From Schistosoma haematobium (lineage: Eukaryota; Platyhelminthes; Trematoda; Strigeidida; Schistosomatidae): 64,000 nucleotides of DNA. Location of the stretch: NCBI RefSeq assembly GCF_000699445.3, contig NC_067198.1, positions 26,051,536 through 26,115,535 on the forward strand, written 5' to 3'. The position numbers were made by a program, and so were the translations under genes. Within the stretch, counting starts at the first letter, position 1, and every line of letters starts with the position of its first letter. Below the pieces are notes generated by a model. It did not search any database, was not told the origin of the DNA, and worked only from the letters and a program-made list of their open reading frames with translations. Below are positions 36,453-49,367 of this stretch, one piece after another.

Positions 36453-36623
36453 GGAGAACACGACTTGAACCATTAGCAGTGATTGTACTCTCTGTATTTA
36501 TGGGTAGTATATCTATACAACTTGTAGCTGAATCTGTACAAGCCATTGTTCGTATGTCACAAAATAATCAAGAGGCACCAAACGTTAATGATTTAGCATT
36601 GGGAATAATGGCATCCGTAATTG
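36453..36623 (+). CDS. CDF metal transporter exon (TM3-TM4), unit 2
   Basis: A 171-nt exon between ttccttcttag| and |gtaagaatt, phase 1 both ends, following 35,331 in frame to give YPEG-RTRLEPLAVIV. The encoded peptide is the same as in unit 1 (13,211-13,381). Confidence 0.9.
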
Positions 36624-38323
36624 GTAAGAATTATATTTAATGTTCATAAATTGTGTTTTCAAACTTCATTTGAAAAGCTGTGACCTAGACCCACAAAATA
36701 CCTGTTGATTAGTAGCCAATATTTCATTCACTTTACCTATTGTCAATTTAATTGTCTTATATAGCACAAAAGATATAATCAGAGAGTTGAACGTACCCAC
36801 TAAGTCTCTTTTGTCATATTTACCTGTTAATTTGTAATGGCAGAAGCATCCATGTTGCAAGAGTATAGAGGGTCTTCACTGAGAACTTCTGTAGACACAC
36901 AACAAGTAATTTGATGGCAAATAATCCCAGAATTCCCAGTAGTAACACAGAGAGATATCGCAATAAAATGTAACGTGTAGTAAATCTCAGTACAACATTT
37001 GAAGTAATAAATACTCGGTACAACGACAGATTTCTACATAAACAAAAGCAGTACTTCTTTTACTCAATCATGTACTGTTAGTATTATCACTATTATACGG
37101 ATTGATTAACTATTTTTGAAGTCACTATATCATATCATGTTTTCTTCCCTACTAATAATAATTCCCATTTGTTACTTGTGGTCATATACACTATTCCTCT
37201 ATCGATTGAGCTTATACGAATCTACAAAATATTGTAGTTAGTTTTCTGTGTTGAACTGAATTATTTCATGAACATTGTGCACAAAATCACATTCATAAAA
37301 CACTTTATCTGTAAAAGTTAGTGGCTATGCGAAATATTTAAAATACATGAAATGCAATGAATTTCCACTGTGTCATTGAAGAATAAATATAGCCAATGTA
37401 TCAAAGTAACTCTGTTTTGTGGCGATATTACTTACTGAAGCTGTGTAATCATATTTGTAGTTCATCAGTAAATTATATTAGTATACTTCCCACACAAAGA
37501 GAGCTCTTTATAATTTCATTTTCGAGCATTACTCTGGTTGGTTATCAAAGGGACTATTCCCAATTACTAATGAGCTATTATCAAATGTAATTATTCTGTT
37601 TTTCATATTCATCAAATGTATAGTCATCTCTCTCCAATAAAATATTCTTATGTTAACATTTTTCATTAGCCGTTACATCGTTGCACAACTTCACTTTTGT
37701 ATTTAATGTTTATCAACAATTTATAACTCAATACTACCGAATGTTTACAATTTTTTTATATTCTTCAAGTTAACAATTATCTTTTATCTGTAATTAATTT
37801 TTACTTTGATCTGTTACATACTCTTTTTATACTTCAGAAAACTATATATATTTATATATAGCTTACAAAACATTCAAATAATCAGGAATCAAAAGTAATT
37901 ATGGATGGTCAACGTGTGCGTATGAACAAATATTAAGGGAAGAAAATAGGACAGTACGATGGTTATACATAAGTTCATGACCTTTTGAAACGGGTGTATA
38001 TATCGCTCAAGTTCCTAAATGATTGCAGTAGACTAGCTGGATTTCTCCTACATTTTATTGTAGACAACTAGTAATCACTGACGAATCAGTTAATCACCTA
38101 CTGACGTTTTAACTACATACTGCTTACCCTAAGATTGATACTATCCTCCTGTTTATAAAAAGTTCAGTAATCCCCGACTCCATGCCTATATTACTTGAAA
38201 TTTAGAGTTGTATTTCTCTGGAAAAATAATTGATAAAGTTAGTCTATCTCTTTGCTATATTACTTGATTAACTGATTGAATGATAAATTTACTGGCCCTT
38301 TTCACATTTATTATCATTTATAG

Positions 38324-38461
38324 TGACTAAACTAATCTTATGGATCATTTTTTTTAAATTTGGTGGTGGAATGGCTATCGATGCGCTTAAAACCGATCAA
38401 CGTAACGATATACTTACGAATGCTGCATCAATTTTATTTAGTGGTTTTGCTGGACGTTTAC
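38324..38461 (+). CDS. CDF metal transporter exon (TM5), unit 2
   Basis: A 138-nt exon, phase 1 both ends, with the TM5 motif DQRNDILTN (DxxxD). Five consecutive exons from 32,933 to here give about 241 uninterrupted residues. TM6 and the C-terminal ferredoxin-like domain, needed for a whole CDF, were not found before the next gene (B55 exon at 41.7 kb), so this copy may be truncated. Codon TGT of unit 1 is TTT here (Cys to Phe). Confidence 0.88.
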
Positions 38462-38570
38462 GTAAGAGTTTCTACTATTTCACTATTTTCTAATAACATT
38501 TCAAACTCATCATTATTTCTATAAATAAAATTGATATCTACACTCCAGAAGATTGGATAAACATGTGTTA

Positions 38571-38693
38571 CGTTGGATGTCATCTCAGTGGTCTAGGAGG
38601 CCGAATTTCCAGATAGGGAGTAGTGGGTGCGCATTGATGAGGAATCGCATACTAGGGCGAAACGGCTGTCCAGACCTTCGACGGTTTATATGA
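38571..38693 (+). repeat. Smα-like SINE (copy carried by block B)
   Basis: Same element as 15,770-15,890, with the core TTGATGA...GGGCGAAAC at 38,634-38,663. It was duplicated with the block rather than inserted independently. Confidence 0.6.
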
Positions 38694-39067
38694 TGGTTAG
38701 ATGAATTTGTGGGAATATGGTTTTATCTGCTGTGTTGTTGATTGCTCTGCTTAAATTTTCTGCATCTAGTAACTGTTGTAAGAGAGCAACTAGTCATTGG
38801 TTCAGAATCGTTTATATAAGTCACTATACCATAGAAACAAGCTAGTTCTCGAGGTCACAAATATAAGCTAATATTTATGCTTTAACACAATACCACAGTC
38901 CTTCAGCAAATAGTTTATTGCTTCCAGATGATGCCTCACAGCATTATTAACATTGTAAGAAATACTCTCCGAAAACAATTTATAAACAACATCTCAAATA
39001 ATTTAACATTAAATATCCATCCACCACATGTAACATGATTTTCTGAATCAACCTGATCATGTCTGTA

Positions 39068-39687
39068 AATGACTACGGATTCTGTGGAGATTTTCAAAAT
39101 ATATTACATTTAAGTAGAATGAATGTATACAAGCGAATACAATATGCCAACAAGTGTTTATAGAACTGGTATTTTATATCTAGTTAAGGACTTTTGGATT
39201 TTGCTTGAGCGTCGACTTGACGTTTCGACTTCCAGAACAAAGCGGATTGTTTTCCTAAAAAGTAATGTCAATAATGCTAGCCTATGAGTCAGATTTACGA
39301 GGCAGCAAGGATACGGTGAAAATTTCCTTTCTATAGTAGGTGGTGATTAAGGTAGGTTTAGAGTCATATTATTGTTTTTATTTTATAAAGCCCTTGTGGA
39401 CTGTTGGTTTAAAAGTGATTCTCTTCTCTTTACCAGCTTAGGACATTTAGCCGAATGCCAACTTGAGGGCTAAGTATAATTAATTATTTCCCATCTGGAA
39501 AACGTGTTGAAATTAACCAAGTTGTGATCAGTTTACAATATACCTTGTTAGAGCAGTGGAATATGTGGACAACCGTAAGAATATAGTGTTTTACATACCA
39601 AGCCAGTAGCTTGTTACATCAAATATGATTTTCATTGGTTTTGTTGTACAAAGTCTTTTGACTATTATACTTTCTCTATCATTCAGG
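39068..39687. other. no gene seen
   Basis: AT-rich. GTCGACTTGACGTTTCGACTTCC near 39,211 resembles interspersed repeat ends but cannot be assigned. Its last 90 bases are related to 16,270-16,360. Confidence 0.35.
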
Positions 39688-40658
39688 ACCGGCAGAGCAA
39701 GGACAGCATTTCTACAGTTGGAGGACATCTGTAACTCAAAACAATTGTCAACCAATATCAAAGTCACAATCTTCAGTCCTCAGTGAATCAAGGCAGTTAA
39801 TCAGTCAATTATTGCGCTGAAGTAGATTACAAAATCACAAATGATAAGTGTGATGTATAAATTAATGGTAGGGTAATAGGCCACATGAAAGCATACGTTA
39901 TTCCATTTTACCACACATGACTGAATGTTGTCTTAGATATTGAGGAAGAATTATGTAAGATAAATGACCAAAGCGATAGTAATCGTCCTCACTGCAACAG
40001 CAGTAACTTCAGGATACTTGTATTGAGGAGTAGTGATACTCCGTTCATATTGAACTCTCCGAGAGCTTCCAGAACCTCACTCATCATTACTGATGTCGAT
40101 TGCTCGTGCAGTGTTTCTACAGAAGTCCAGTTAATGCAGGTTTACTTGAAACTGTCTTCAAAGTTTATTCAACATTCCATCTCTAAAAATATTCTTCATC
40201 ATGTCCTCATGTCTAAGAGGTGTGTAGCCGACTCAAAGTATATTCAAAGAAGAGTGAACTAAATGGTTTTCACCAAGAAATAGGCATTACTTGTCTCACA
40301 TATATAAGCTCCAAATCTATAACCTTTGAAACACAGAAGATTAATGAGGCGTATCGTATGGGTCATAATTCTGTTCACCTTAGAATGTGGTTGATAGCTT
40401 TCACTACTACATCACACACAAGTGGTCATCGTTTTAGGGTATAAGACGAACAAATGTATGGATGCTTATGATTAGTATTCTACCTGATACCTAATTTATT
40501 TGAAATTGTTTAGTCGAACCGTGGTATTGATACGCACACCGTCACAATTATCCATCTTGTAAGCACATAGTTGTGTCTATTGAGTATTGTTTATGCCTAA
40601 TCCGTTGTACCACAACTGATATTGTCACTAGTTTCACCACTCTAAGACTTGTTTCAAT
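39688..40658 (+). repeat. duplicated block D', copy 2, starting in an RTE fragment
   Basis: 39,688-39,783 is the RTE RT fragment ([21 protein letters not shown]), followed by the sequence shared with 22,730-23,556. It ends at GTTTCAAT, the exact point where the B55 scrap starts in the other copy. Confidence 0.88.
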
Positions 40659-41706
40659 TGTTTCACCTCACTGATCTGACGTGGTGTTGGAGCGTTAACT
40701 GATGCACACATATTCCAGATTCTACGTTGCTTATTACAGACTGACTTGAAAACTAATGTATATTAGGATTGTCAATTTAAAATGAGAAAGATATGGTTTT
40801 GATGTTGAGTTATGAGTGCCATAACCTCGGAGGTTCGGCAGACTGGGTTGGATTACCGCATTTCGAAGATGTTTTGTTTAATATCTCGAAGGGGAAGATT
40901 GAACACACACTTTCACAATAAAATAAGCACGCTGTTGTTTAATTCCGAACGTTTAAAGCAGTAAGTCCTAGTATGGCTGCACACCAAAGATAGTAAAGTA
41001 ATTCACAGGCACCTGTCAGCGTTTCAAAACTATTATGATAAAATGGTTTGTCAAAGTTTTCCTCAATGTTAATTGTCGAGATGTGCGATAGCTCTATACA
41101 TGTTGGTAGAACTGTCTGCCTCATGGCGATTCGTGGCCTAGTCTTCAGGTGTAGTAGTAAGCCGTATGACGAACATAACGATCTTAATGGTTTCCGTTGT
41201 TTATTATTATTAGTATTGTTGTGTGATATTGTTCGAGGTGATTTTAAACATCGTTCCATAGAAATTTAACGATAATAATGCCTAGTTTTCCCCTCCGGCT
41301 CCTATCGCGTCCTTCTCATAGAAGCAGTTTCTTTTGGCTTATAAGTTTCCTTCATTGTTTCGTTATCAACGTACAAAGTTACGGGTTAAAATGCTTGCCC
41401 AGTTTATGAGTGTAGTAACTCGCTTGCTACGGTTTTGTGTTCTTTGAGTTGAATCACAAGTGGTTTCAATTTAGTGGGTTGGATCAACACTCGGTTTGGT
41501 GAGTGCGCCTTAACAGTTTCGTAGAGATATGAGCTATTACTTGTTCACACTTCATTAGATACTATTGGTCTAGCTGCTGGTTGAAGTTCAAGCTTTTGGA
41601 ATTCAACCTGCGTACTGCTGTGGTTTACTGGAAGCTAGAAATGCTTTACTCGTGTATTTACCGATTTCTTCACTCACTGTTTATCTTAAACGTTTCTCTA
41701 CCTTAG
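40659..41706. other. intron or upstream region of the B55 exon
   Basis: No further B55 exon recognised. Frames at 40,939-41,269 overlap on both strands and look like a repeat rather than a gene. Confidence 0.35.
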
Positions 41707-41842
41707 TTTGGGATATGAGAATGGGCGATCGACCGTGTGAAATTTATTCAGTTCATGAACCATTTCGATCACAACTTTGTATGTTGTATGAAAATGATGC
41801 TATTTTTGATAAATTCTTATGTGGATGGTCTGATGATGATAG
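41707..41842 (+). CDS. PPP2R2: PP2A B55 regulatory subunit, internal exon
   Basis: A 136-nt exon between tttctctaccttag| and |gtaaac. It encodes [20 protein letters not shown], then [16 protein letters not shown] and a Trp-Ser-acidic end. This follows B55 almost residue by residue ([43 protein letters not shown] in the family). It belongs to a late blade of the WD40 propeller. The exon just before and the last exon of this copy are not seen. A Boudicca-like element sits 67 bp after the donor, which pushes any following exon at least 5 kb away. B55 directs PP2A to its substrates, for example in mitotic exit. Confidence 0.92.
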
Positions 41843-41909
41843 GTAAACTTTAAAAATATGTATTTCTCGTTTCTTTTTATCTGTACTTTTCCATAAAAAT
41901 TAAATAACA

Positions 41910-42224
41910 TGTAGTTCTAAATAAATCCCCAAAATAAATAGCACTAAGTTTTCGACATTGGATGCTGATCATATGTTTCAGTGGACTCATCTAGCTGAAG
42001 GCGCTCGGTCAGGCATCCGCACCAGATCACGTATGGTAACGCCGTGCTCAACATCAACCGCAATCGCTAGCCAGATTAGATCAGAGAATTCCGATATTTT
42101 GGTAATCGCCAAATACACTCTTCCGATCTCCTCGACTCTGTCTTTTGATTTCTCTCGGTGGGTACAAGTCATATTAGAAGGTGTTACTGGTAGAAGCGTT
42201 GTCAAACACTGAATACCTGTGACA
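41910..42224 (+). repeat. 5' LTR of the Boudicca-like element
   Basis: Begins TGTAGTTCT where the other LTR has TGTAGCGGT; otherwise nearly the same. Ends ...CCTGTGACA. Confidence 0.88.
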
Positions 42225-42407
42225 TCATCATTGGTGAACCCGACGTGATCTGGTACACCTAATTGCAACTGTGAGTCTGTCCCTTTTTGGGATTTTTATA
42301 TATCATTGCCTTATTTTTTATTTTTTTAAACATTGTGATTTTTTTCGTGTTTTTCTTGGATATATATATATTTTCCCCTCGTTCATTATCGTACTTCATA
42401 TTTCATC

Positions 42408-43180
42408 ATGACTGAACAGACATCCAAAGTACTCAAGCTTAAGACTTTGTCCCCACCTTCGTTTCAACTGATGCCTTTCTGGCCCGACAACATCGAAGCC
42501 TGGTTCTGCTACGCAGAAGCCGACTTCTCCGAGCACGGCGTGATCGACACACGTGCACAATTCCTCGCAGTAGTCAAGGCACTACCGCGCGAATTCAACA
42601 GGTACGTAACACCTAGTATGTTTAGTAGTGATGTTTCTGAACCTTACGAAACCTTAAAACGTTCGATTCTTAAACGAGGAGACCCAACCGATCGACAAAG
42701 TTTAGATCAACTCCTTAATAACATAGACCTGCGGCACGGTTCTGCGACGGACATGTTGAAAAGATTGAGAGAGGTAATAGGCCCAAGAACTTTCGACGAA
42801 GGTCTATTCAAACAACTCTTCTTGTCTAAACTTCCCCAACAGGTGCAAGCGGTTCTGGTCTCGTTTCAGAACAACGCCTTAGACGAACTGGCTGCATCTG
42901 CCGATCGTATTTTAGAAATTACGAAATCTTCTACTACCGAGGTATTTTCAGTCAAAGGAAAGCCTCACACGACTCAGAATGATATAACCGAATTATGTCA
43001 CACACTCACGCGTTATCTTAGTCTTCGTACCGACCGTAAGAGATCGCGCACACCACGTAGAAGCATTTCACATAATTGATCTGTCTCTGGACCACGAGAG
43101 ACAGATAACCCCGACTGGTGCTGGTATCATAACCAGTATGGAAATCTTCCAGAAATTGCAGAAAAACCATGCAATTTTCC
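42408..43180 (+). pseudogene. Boudicca-like Gag
   Basis: ATG at 42,408. The capsid region has the clade's FWPDNIEAWFCYAEADF and the YETLKRSILKRGDPTDRQSL segments. An in-frame TGA at 43,077-43,079 cuts off the nucleocapsid. After the stop the frame goes on to WCWYHNQYGN...EKPCNFP, the remnant of the CHCC-type zinc finger of this clade; its third ligand Cys appears to be Glu. RNA packaging would be lost. Confidence 0.85.
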
Positions 43181-43288
43181 CATCTCAAAACCGAGTGACT
43201 CGAAAAACAACTCGGGAAACTTCCAAGCCGGCACGCGTTAACGGCAACCGTAGCCATCAAACATAGCCATCTGTTATACGTCACAGAT

Positions 43289-46200
43289 GTGACAACGAGA
43301 GTTCGCTACCTCGTCGACACTGGCGCAGAAGTTAACGTTCTCCCAGCGAATCCCAACGACCGGCTTAACGAATCGGCTCTAAACTTACAGGCGGCAAACG
43401 GAAAACCTATCGCTACGTATGGCAAAAGGTACGTTTACCTTAACGTGGGTTTACGCAAACCCATCCACTGAGTCTTCGTTGTTACAGATGGTTCTATGCC
43501 AATCATTGGTATGGACCTTCTACAACACCACAATCTGATCATCGATACGCGCAAACGGAGGCTAGTAGACGGAAACACTAATTTATCCGTTTGCGTAACT
43601 TCCTTCTCTGGTTGCAGATTATCCCCAGTCATAATTAAGCATAGGATAGACCTACTTTATCAGACACTTCTCGATAAGTATCCTGAGATACAACAAACGC
43701 AACCGAGATTACCGTGTGTAACCAGCAATGTTACACATCACATCACGACTACAGGACCACCTGTATTCTCTAAAGCACGACGACTAGCTCCTGAAAAGCT
43801 AAGGTTAGCGAAAAACGAATTCGATCACATGATGGACTTAGGAATCATACGACCGTCAAGTAGCCCATATGCATCTTCGTTGCACATGGTCCCTAAAAAG
43901 GACAGCAACGATTGGCGTCCAACTGGTGACTATCGGCGATTGAACGCGAAAACCATTCCCGATCGTTACCCGTTGCCTCACATTCACGATTTGACAGCTA
44001 CCTTGAAAGGTACAACTGTCTTTTCGAAAATCGACTTGGTTAAAGCGTATAACCAAATCCCTATGGCTACTGACGACATACCGAAAACAGCTATCATAAC
44101 TCCTTTCGGACTCTATGAATTTTTGCGAATGCCTTTCGGTCTAAGGAATGCTGCTCCAACATTCCAAAGATTCATAGACGACGTTTTTCGAGGTCTCAAC
44201 TTCGTACATGCGAATGTTGATGACTGCCTAATCGCAAGTCCGGACAGAGAAACACATCTCAGGCATCTGGATCCTGTTTTCGAACGACTACAAAAACATG
44301 GCGTTACTGTAAACCTTCAGAAATGCCAAATTGGGACCGACTCATTAGACTTTCTGGGACACATTATCGATGCTCAAGGTATCCGACCCCTTAGAACCAA
44401 AGTGGCGGCCATTCTGGATTACCCAGAACCGACCACCGTCAAGCAATTACGCACGTTTAACGGCCTCGTATGTTTCTATAGACGTTCCATACAGAAATGC
44501 GCATTACTTATGAAACCGCTAACCGACCAACTTCGTGGAAATGCGAAATCCATTAATTTGGACGACACCGCACGAAAAGCATTCTCCACAGTTAAGAACC
44601 TGATTGCTAAAGCAACAATACTCGCACATCAGGACACCGAAGCACCCATTAGTATCGCAGTAGACTCATCCGACTCGGCAATCGGAGGAGTCTTACAACA
44701 ATGGGTTAACAACTCCTGGCAACCCTTGGCATTTTTCTCTAGAAGGTTGCTACACACCGAATCCAGATACAGCACATTCGGTAGGGAACTCCTAGCTATG
44801 TATTGTGCTGTACGGCATTTCCAACACTATATCGAAGGTCGTGAATTCACTCTTTTCACGGACCATAAACCGCTCACTTTCTCGTTAAGCTCTCTTTCAG
44901 ACAAGTACTCTCCTCGTGAGTCTCGACAACTGGACTACATTTCGCAGTTACCTTCAGATATTCAACACATCTCTGGAGCAAACAATGTAGTTGCAGACGC
45001 CTTATCTCGTATAACTTCCTTGAACAGTTTCCAAGGAATCGACCTTCTTAAACTCGCCGAGCTTCAAAAAGAAGACAGTGATCTTCAGCACGAGTTATCG
45101 TCCACAACCCTCAAGTTACGTATCAAACAGATGGGAACAGGTAAGGAAACCTACTTTGTGACACATCTACAGGTAGGGATCGCCCAATCGTGCCGAAACA
45201 TTATCGACGCAATGTCTTCAACACATTGCACAAACTTTCGCATCCAGGTGTTCGTGCAACCATCAAGCTTATAGCAGAACGGTTTTGCTGGCCTGGAATG
45301 AATAAAGACGTGAGGGAGTGGACACGCTCCTGTGTAAGCTGCCAAAAATCTAAGGTTATCAGACACAATAAATGTCCCTTAGGCTCGTTTAAAACTCCCG
45401 ATGCTCGTTTCGACCATGTTCATCTGGATTTGGTAGGACCTTTACCAGATTCAAATGGATACTCTTATCTCTTAACCTGCGTTGACCGTTTCACTCGATG
45501 GCCAGAAGCAGTACCTATCAAGGACATCACTGCTGAAACAGTGGCCCGCACCTTCGTCGAACGATGGGTAGCAAACTTCGGCTGCCCTTCAACCATCACT
45601 ACAGACCGCGGACGTCAGTTTGAATCTGAACTTTTCCGTCGTCTGACCACGCTTTTAGGAATCACTCGCTTCCGAACGACCGCCTACCATCCACAAGCAA
45701 ACGGGTTGGTAGAACGTTTTCACCGACAACTGAAAGCTTCCCTACCAGCTGCAAACGTTTCACAGTGAACCGACGCTCTTCCACTCGTCTTACTAGGTAT
45801 CCGCAATGCAGTGAAAGCTGACATTGGATACACTGCGGCTCAACTCGTTTATGGAACGACACTTCGACTTCCAGGAGAATTCGTGGATCCTTCATCCTCT
45901 TCAATGAACATGGATCTAACCTCCTACACGAACAGGCTTACAAACGCAATGCGTTCAGTTAAACCTGCTTCCACTCGACCTCAATCAACTGATGTTTTCG
46001 TTCAACCTGGCTTACGATATAGTACACACGTTTTCGTTCGCCGAGACTCGCGTCGACGACCTTTCGAATCAGCATACGAAGGACCTTTTAAAGCTCTTCA
46101 ACGCGAACCGAAGTACTATATAATCGATAAGAACGGAACCAACGATAGCATCAGCATCGATCGCCTCCAAGCAGCGTATTTAGTAGGAAATCCCATCTAC

Positions 46201-46368
46201 GTCGATTTTCCTTCGGTACAATCGAACGACACGACTCCACTCATAATTCCTCGTCCGACAACCAACACTAGCGATGATACTCCGAATGTATCTGAAAATA
46301 AACCTAAAACGACGCGTTCTGGAAGAAGAGTTAGATTTCCAGAGCATTTAAACGACTATTGCACGTAA
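43289..46368 (+). pseudogene. Boudicca-like Pol: protease-RT-RNase H-integrase
   Basis: Protease YLVDTGAEVNVLP is followed by a TGA at 43,469-43,471. The RT/RNase H frame 43,496-45,274 has [12 protein letters not shown], but the catalytic YxDD box reads NVDD (Tyr to Asn); RNase H TDHKPL is present. A frameshift at about 45,200-45,270 moves to the integrase frame: HHCC region, [18 protein letters not shown] and [11 protein letters not shown] with all DDE residues. A TGA at 45,766-45,768 then interrupts it. The same codon is TGG (Trp) in the related fragment at 57.27 kb, so this is a nonsense change. The C-terminal part ends at 46,368. At least four lesions. Confidence 0.92.
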
Positions 46369-46838
46369 GGCAGTACTAGACATTTAATATTATCTCGATC
46401 TTTCTTTTTACGATATATATTTAAAAAAAAACAATTTTAATATGCTTATATATTCTTATTTTTTATTCCAAAAAAAAACAAAAAAACAAAAAAATTTTAA
46501 CGATATTACGTGTAAATTAGTTTATATTCCAATTTTTTCGCCGACATTGTGTTTTTAGGCACATACGAGTGTATTTCGACATGCACTTACATTTTATTTT
46601 TTCTTTTCCAGGACGGCTGGAAAAGAACGATGACGTTTATGAGGAGCAGAAATTTTTATTGTACATTTTCCTTTTTTACTATGTTGTACCTTGGTCCCAT
46701 ATAGTAAGGAAAGACGACCAGACGCTGCTAAACTTAGTAAGCTATCAGAAGAGTGTTTACCAACAACAAACTCGTTGGGTTTAAACTTCTGGCTGGCCAC
46801 GTCTTAGGGTCACCACTAACCCACTAGGGGGAGTGATC

Positions 46839-47153
46839 TGTAGCGGTAAATAAATCCCCAAAATAAATAGCACTAAGTTTTCGACATTGGATGCTGATCA
46901 TATGTTTTAGTGGACTCATCTAGCTGAAGGCGCTCGGTCAGGCATCCGCACCAGATCACGTGTGGTAACGCCGTGCTCAACATCAACCGCAATCGCTAGC
47001 CAGATTAGATCAGAGAATTCCGATATTTTGGTAATCGCCAAATACACTCTTCCGATCTCCTCGACTCTGTCTTTTGATTTCTCTCGGTGGGTACAAGTCA
47101 TATTAGAAGGTGTTACTGGTAGAAGCGTTGTCAAACACTGAATACCTGTGTCA
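46839..47153 (+). repeat. 3' LTR of the Boudicca-like element
   Basis: 315 bp starting TGTAGCGGTAAATAAATCC, preceded by GGGGGAGTGATC. It differs from the 5' LTR at a few positions. Confidence 0.9.
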
Positions 47154-48327
47154 TTCTTCAAGCAATTACAATGGATAGACGGATGTGGCTAACTAGTACC
47201 TACGGACGGACCATTCAGATACATGCATATTTTTGATTTGTTGAACTTTTGTGCAAGTGGTTTGGTGACTCACGTAGCGTAAAACGTAAACGTCTAGTCG
47301 CATTGACTGTTTAGACTTTCGTCAAATATGTATGTATTAAAGCTTTGACATACATTTTCATAAGGATGTTGGTCAGTGCTTTCGTTCAGTGTTTCAGACT
47401 TATGGTCGATTAATGAACTTTCTCGCTGTGAACCCCTTAATTAATCAATATTATGGTTAAATCAATTAGTATTCAACTACTGGATGAGGTAGTATCACTA
47501 GTCTTTTATATCTAAAATAGTGTTACTGAAGGTTGATGCGCACAAATCTGTACCTGATAAACAATTTACACACTATTTGTCTCGGGGTTCAGGAGAATAC
47601 TATTAAATAATTGCAATGTTGGATAATTATGGCTCATAAGCATATGTAGGTGTGACATGGCTCAGAATCGTTAGCGATTGCGCTAATGTATTCACTCTCC
47701 ATCATTCCTTGAATCCTGAGTCCAGAAATCTTGTTACACTTTCTCCTGCCATATATGACCTTTCCTACTACTGATATTGTAACTTGAGGCTAATGTCCTC
47801 AATATCTGACTCCAATAAATAATATCCCGTTAACCGAGTATTTAATGCAGGCTAAATCTCCTGGTAGAATTATGCATTCACTCGAGATTATTCAAAAGCC
47901 TGAACACCAGTTGTAGTGATAATTCACTGTTATTGATTAATAAAAATCCGCAAGCGTACAGCAAGCAAGCACACGGTGAAGCCAAGTAAAAATGATGCGC
48001 AGTGGAGATGGCTGGTAAGCCAACTCATTTTTAGTCAAGCGTTACTCAATATTTATATTCCGACAAAAATAAGCTACAGACATGTAATGAGTCATGGGAT
48101 ATGATATGTACACACATATACGCTCATATAAAAACAGTGAAGAGTGATAAGCGAATAATTAACAAGGTCAACATATGACCCAAGTAGAATGAATAGAATG
48201 GGATGTCCGAAAGCTGGAATAAAGTACATGGGCTTAGCATAATAACTGACACTACATAGCCCCCTTGTAGAAAATAGCACATATAAAAAATGTCTGTTTT
48301 CGAAAATAACACTGAAGTGATATGAAG
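47154..48327. other. no gene seen
   Basis: AT-rich. The 206-codon minus frame at 48,092-48,712 lies in the RTE 5' region and is rejected. Confidence 0.4.
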
Positions 48328-48601
48328 TTAACTCCGCCTGTAGCTCTTCTAGAGTTACTGCCGGTCTCAAGCCCGGGTGAAGGAGGAGAGTTGGGCATGG
48401 GGTTAGCGTCCCCATCCCGTAGAAAACTAACTCGGTAAAAACGCTTACCAGAAAAAATAATTCAAACCATTTTAACTCTGCCCTGGGAGTTAGAAAGTCT
48501 TCATTTAGAAGAATTATGACTCTTCGTGGTGTAGGCCGAGTTCCTTCGGAAGCCACGAGGCCGATGCCTCTTCTAACAACCAGAGCAAAACTTTTGTAGG
48601 T

Positions 48602-49367
48602 ACATGGAACGTGCGAACAATGTGGGAGACCTAGAAGACCAGTCAAATAGCAGCGGAAATGTGGAGATACAAGTTGGCAGTACTGGAAATCAGCGGAAAC
48701 CCTTGGACCCAAGCTGGACAGAAAAGGCTAGCTACGGGAGAGATGCTGCTATACTCCGGTCACGAAGAGGACAATGCTCCACACACTCAGGGAGTCGCTC
48801 TAATGCTGTCCAAAGTAGCACGAGATGCACTTGTAGGATGGGAATCTCACGGATGCAGAATCATCAAAGCATCATTCAAAACAAAGAAGAAGGGGATCAC
48901 AATGAATATTATCCAATGTTATGCACCCACCAATGATAGCAACGACGACATTAAAGATCAATTCTACGAGCGGCTGCAGTCAATCATAGAGAATTGCCCA
49001 AGAAAGGACCTCACCATTCTAATGGGAGATCTAAACGCCAAAGTCGGAATAGACAACACCGGATATGAAGATATCATGGGACGACATGGACTGACTGGGA
49101 GAGAGAAACGAAAACGAAGGAAGATTTGCAAATCTGTGTGCATTCAACAAATTGATCATAGGAGGCACAATATTTCCACACAAACGCATACACAAGGCTA
49201 CATGGATCTCACCGGAACACACTACAGAGAACCAGATAGATCATATTTGCATCAACAAAAAGTTCAGAAGGACAATGGAAGATGTGGGAACCAGTAGAGG
49301 TGCTGACATAGCTTCAGATCACCACCTAGTTGTGGCCAATTTAAAACTGAAGCTAAAGAAGAACTGA
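48602..49367 (+). pseudogene. RTE endonuclease domain
   Basis: TWNVRTMWE, then a TAG at 48,632-48,634, then WRYKLAVLEISGNPWTQAGQ, GVALMLSK, IIQCYAPTND and the catalytic-site motif LMGDLNAKVG. A frameshift lies between about 49,090 and 49,150; the end of the domain (QIDHICINKKFRRTMEDVG, then SDHHLVVANLKLKL) is in another frame, up to 49,367. This nuclease nicks the target for target-primed reverse transcription. This copy cannot make it. Confidence 0.88.

Larger units (their letters stand above)
36229..39067. repeat. duplicated block B, copy 2
   Basis: Sister of 12,988-16,258, without the MITE-like insert. The two copies differ by scattered single bases. Confidence 0.92.
41910..47153 (+). mobile_element. 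Boudicca-like Gypsy LTR retrotransposon (CsRn1 clade), inactive
   Basis: A 5,244-bp element with two 315-bp LTRs that are highly similar. Primer site TGGTGAACCCGACGTGA (42,232-42,248) fits the 3' end of tRNA-Trp with one mismatch, a CsRn1-clade trait, though it starts seven bases after the LTR. The polypurine tract CTAGGGGGAG lies before 46,839. No matching target duplication is visible (ATAACA left, TTCTTC right). It inserted in a B55 intron. Confidence 0.92.

Noticed and set aside
40939..41269. Overlapping frames on both strands before the B55 exon
   Set aside because: Low-complexity and antisense to each other; no B55 motif or splice fit.
48092..48712. 206-codon minus-strand open frame
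   Set aside because: It overlaps the 5' leader and start of the RTE endonuclease on the other strand, and has no domain or splice support.
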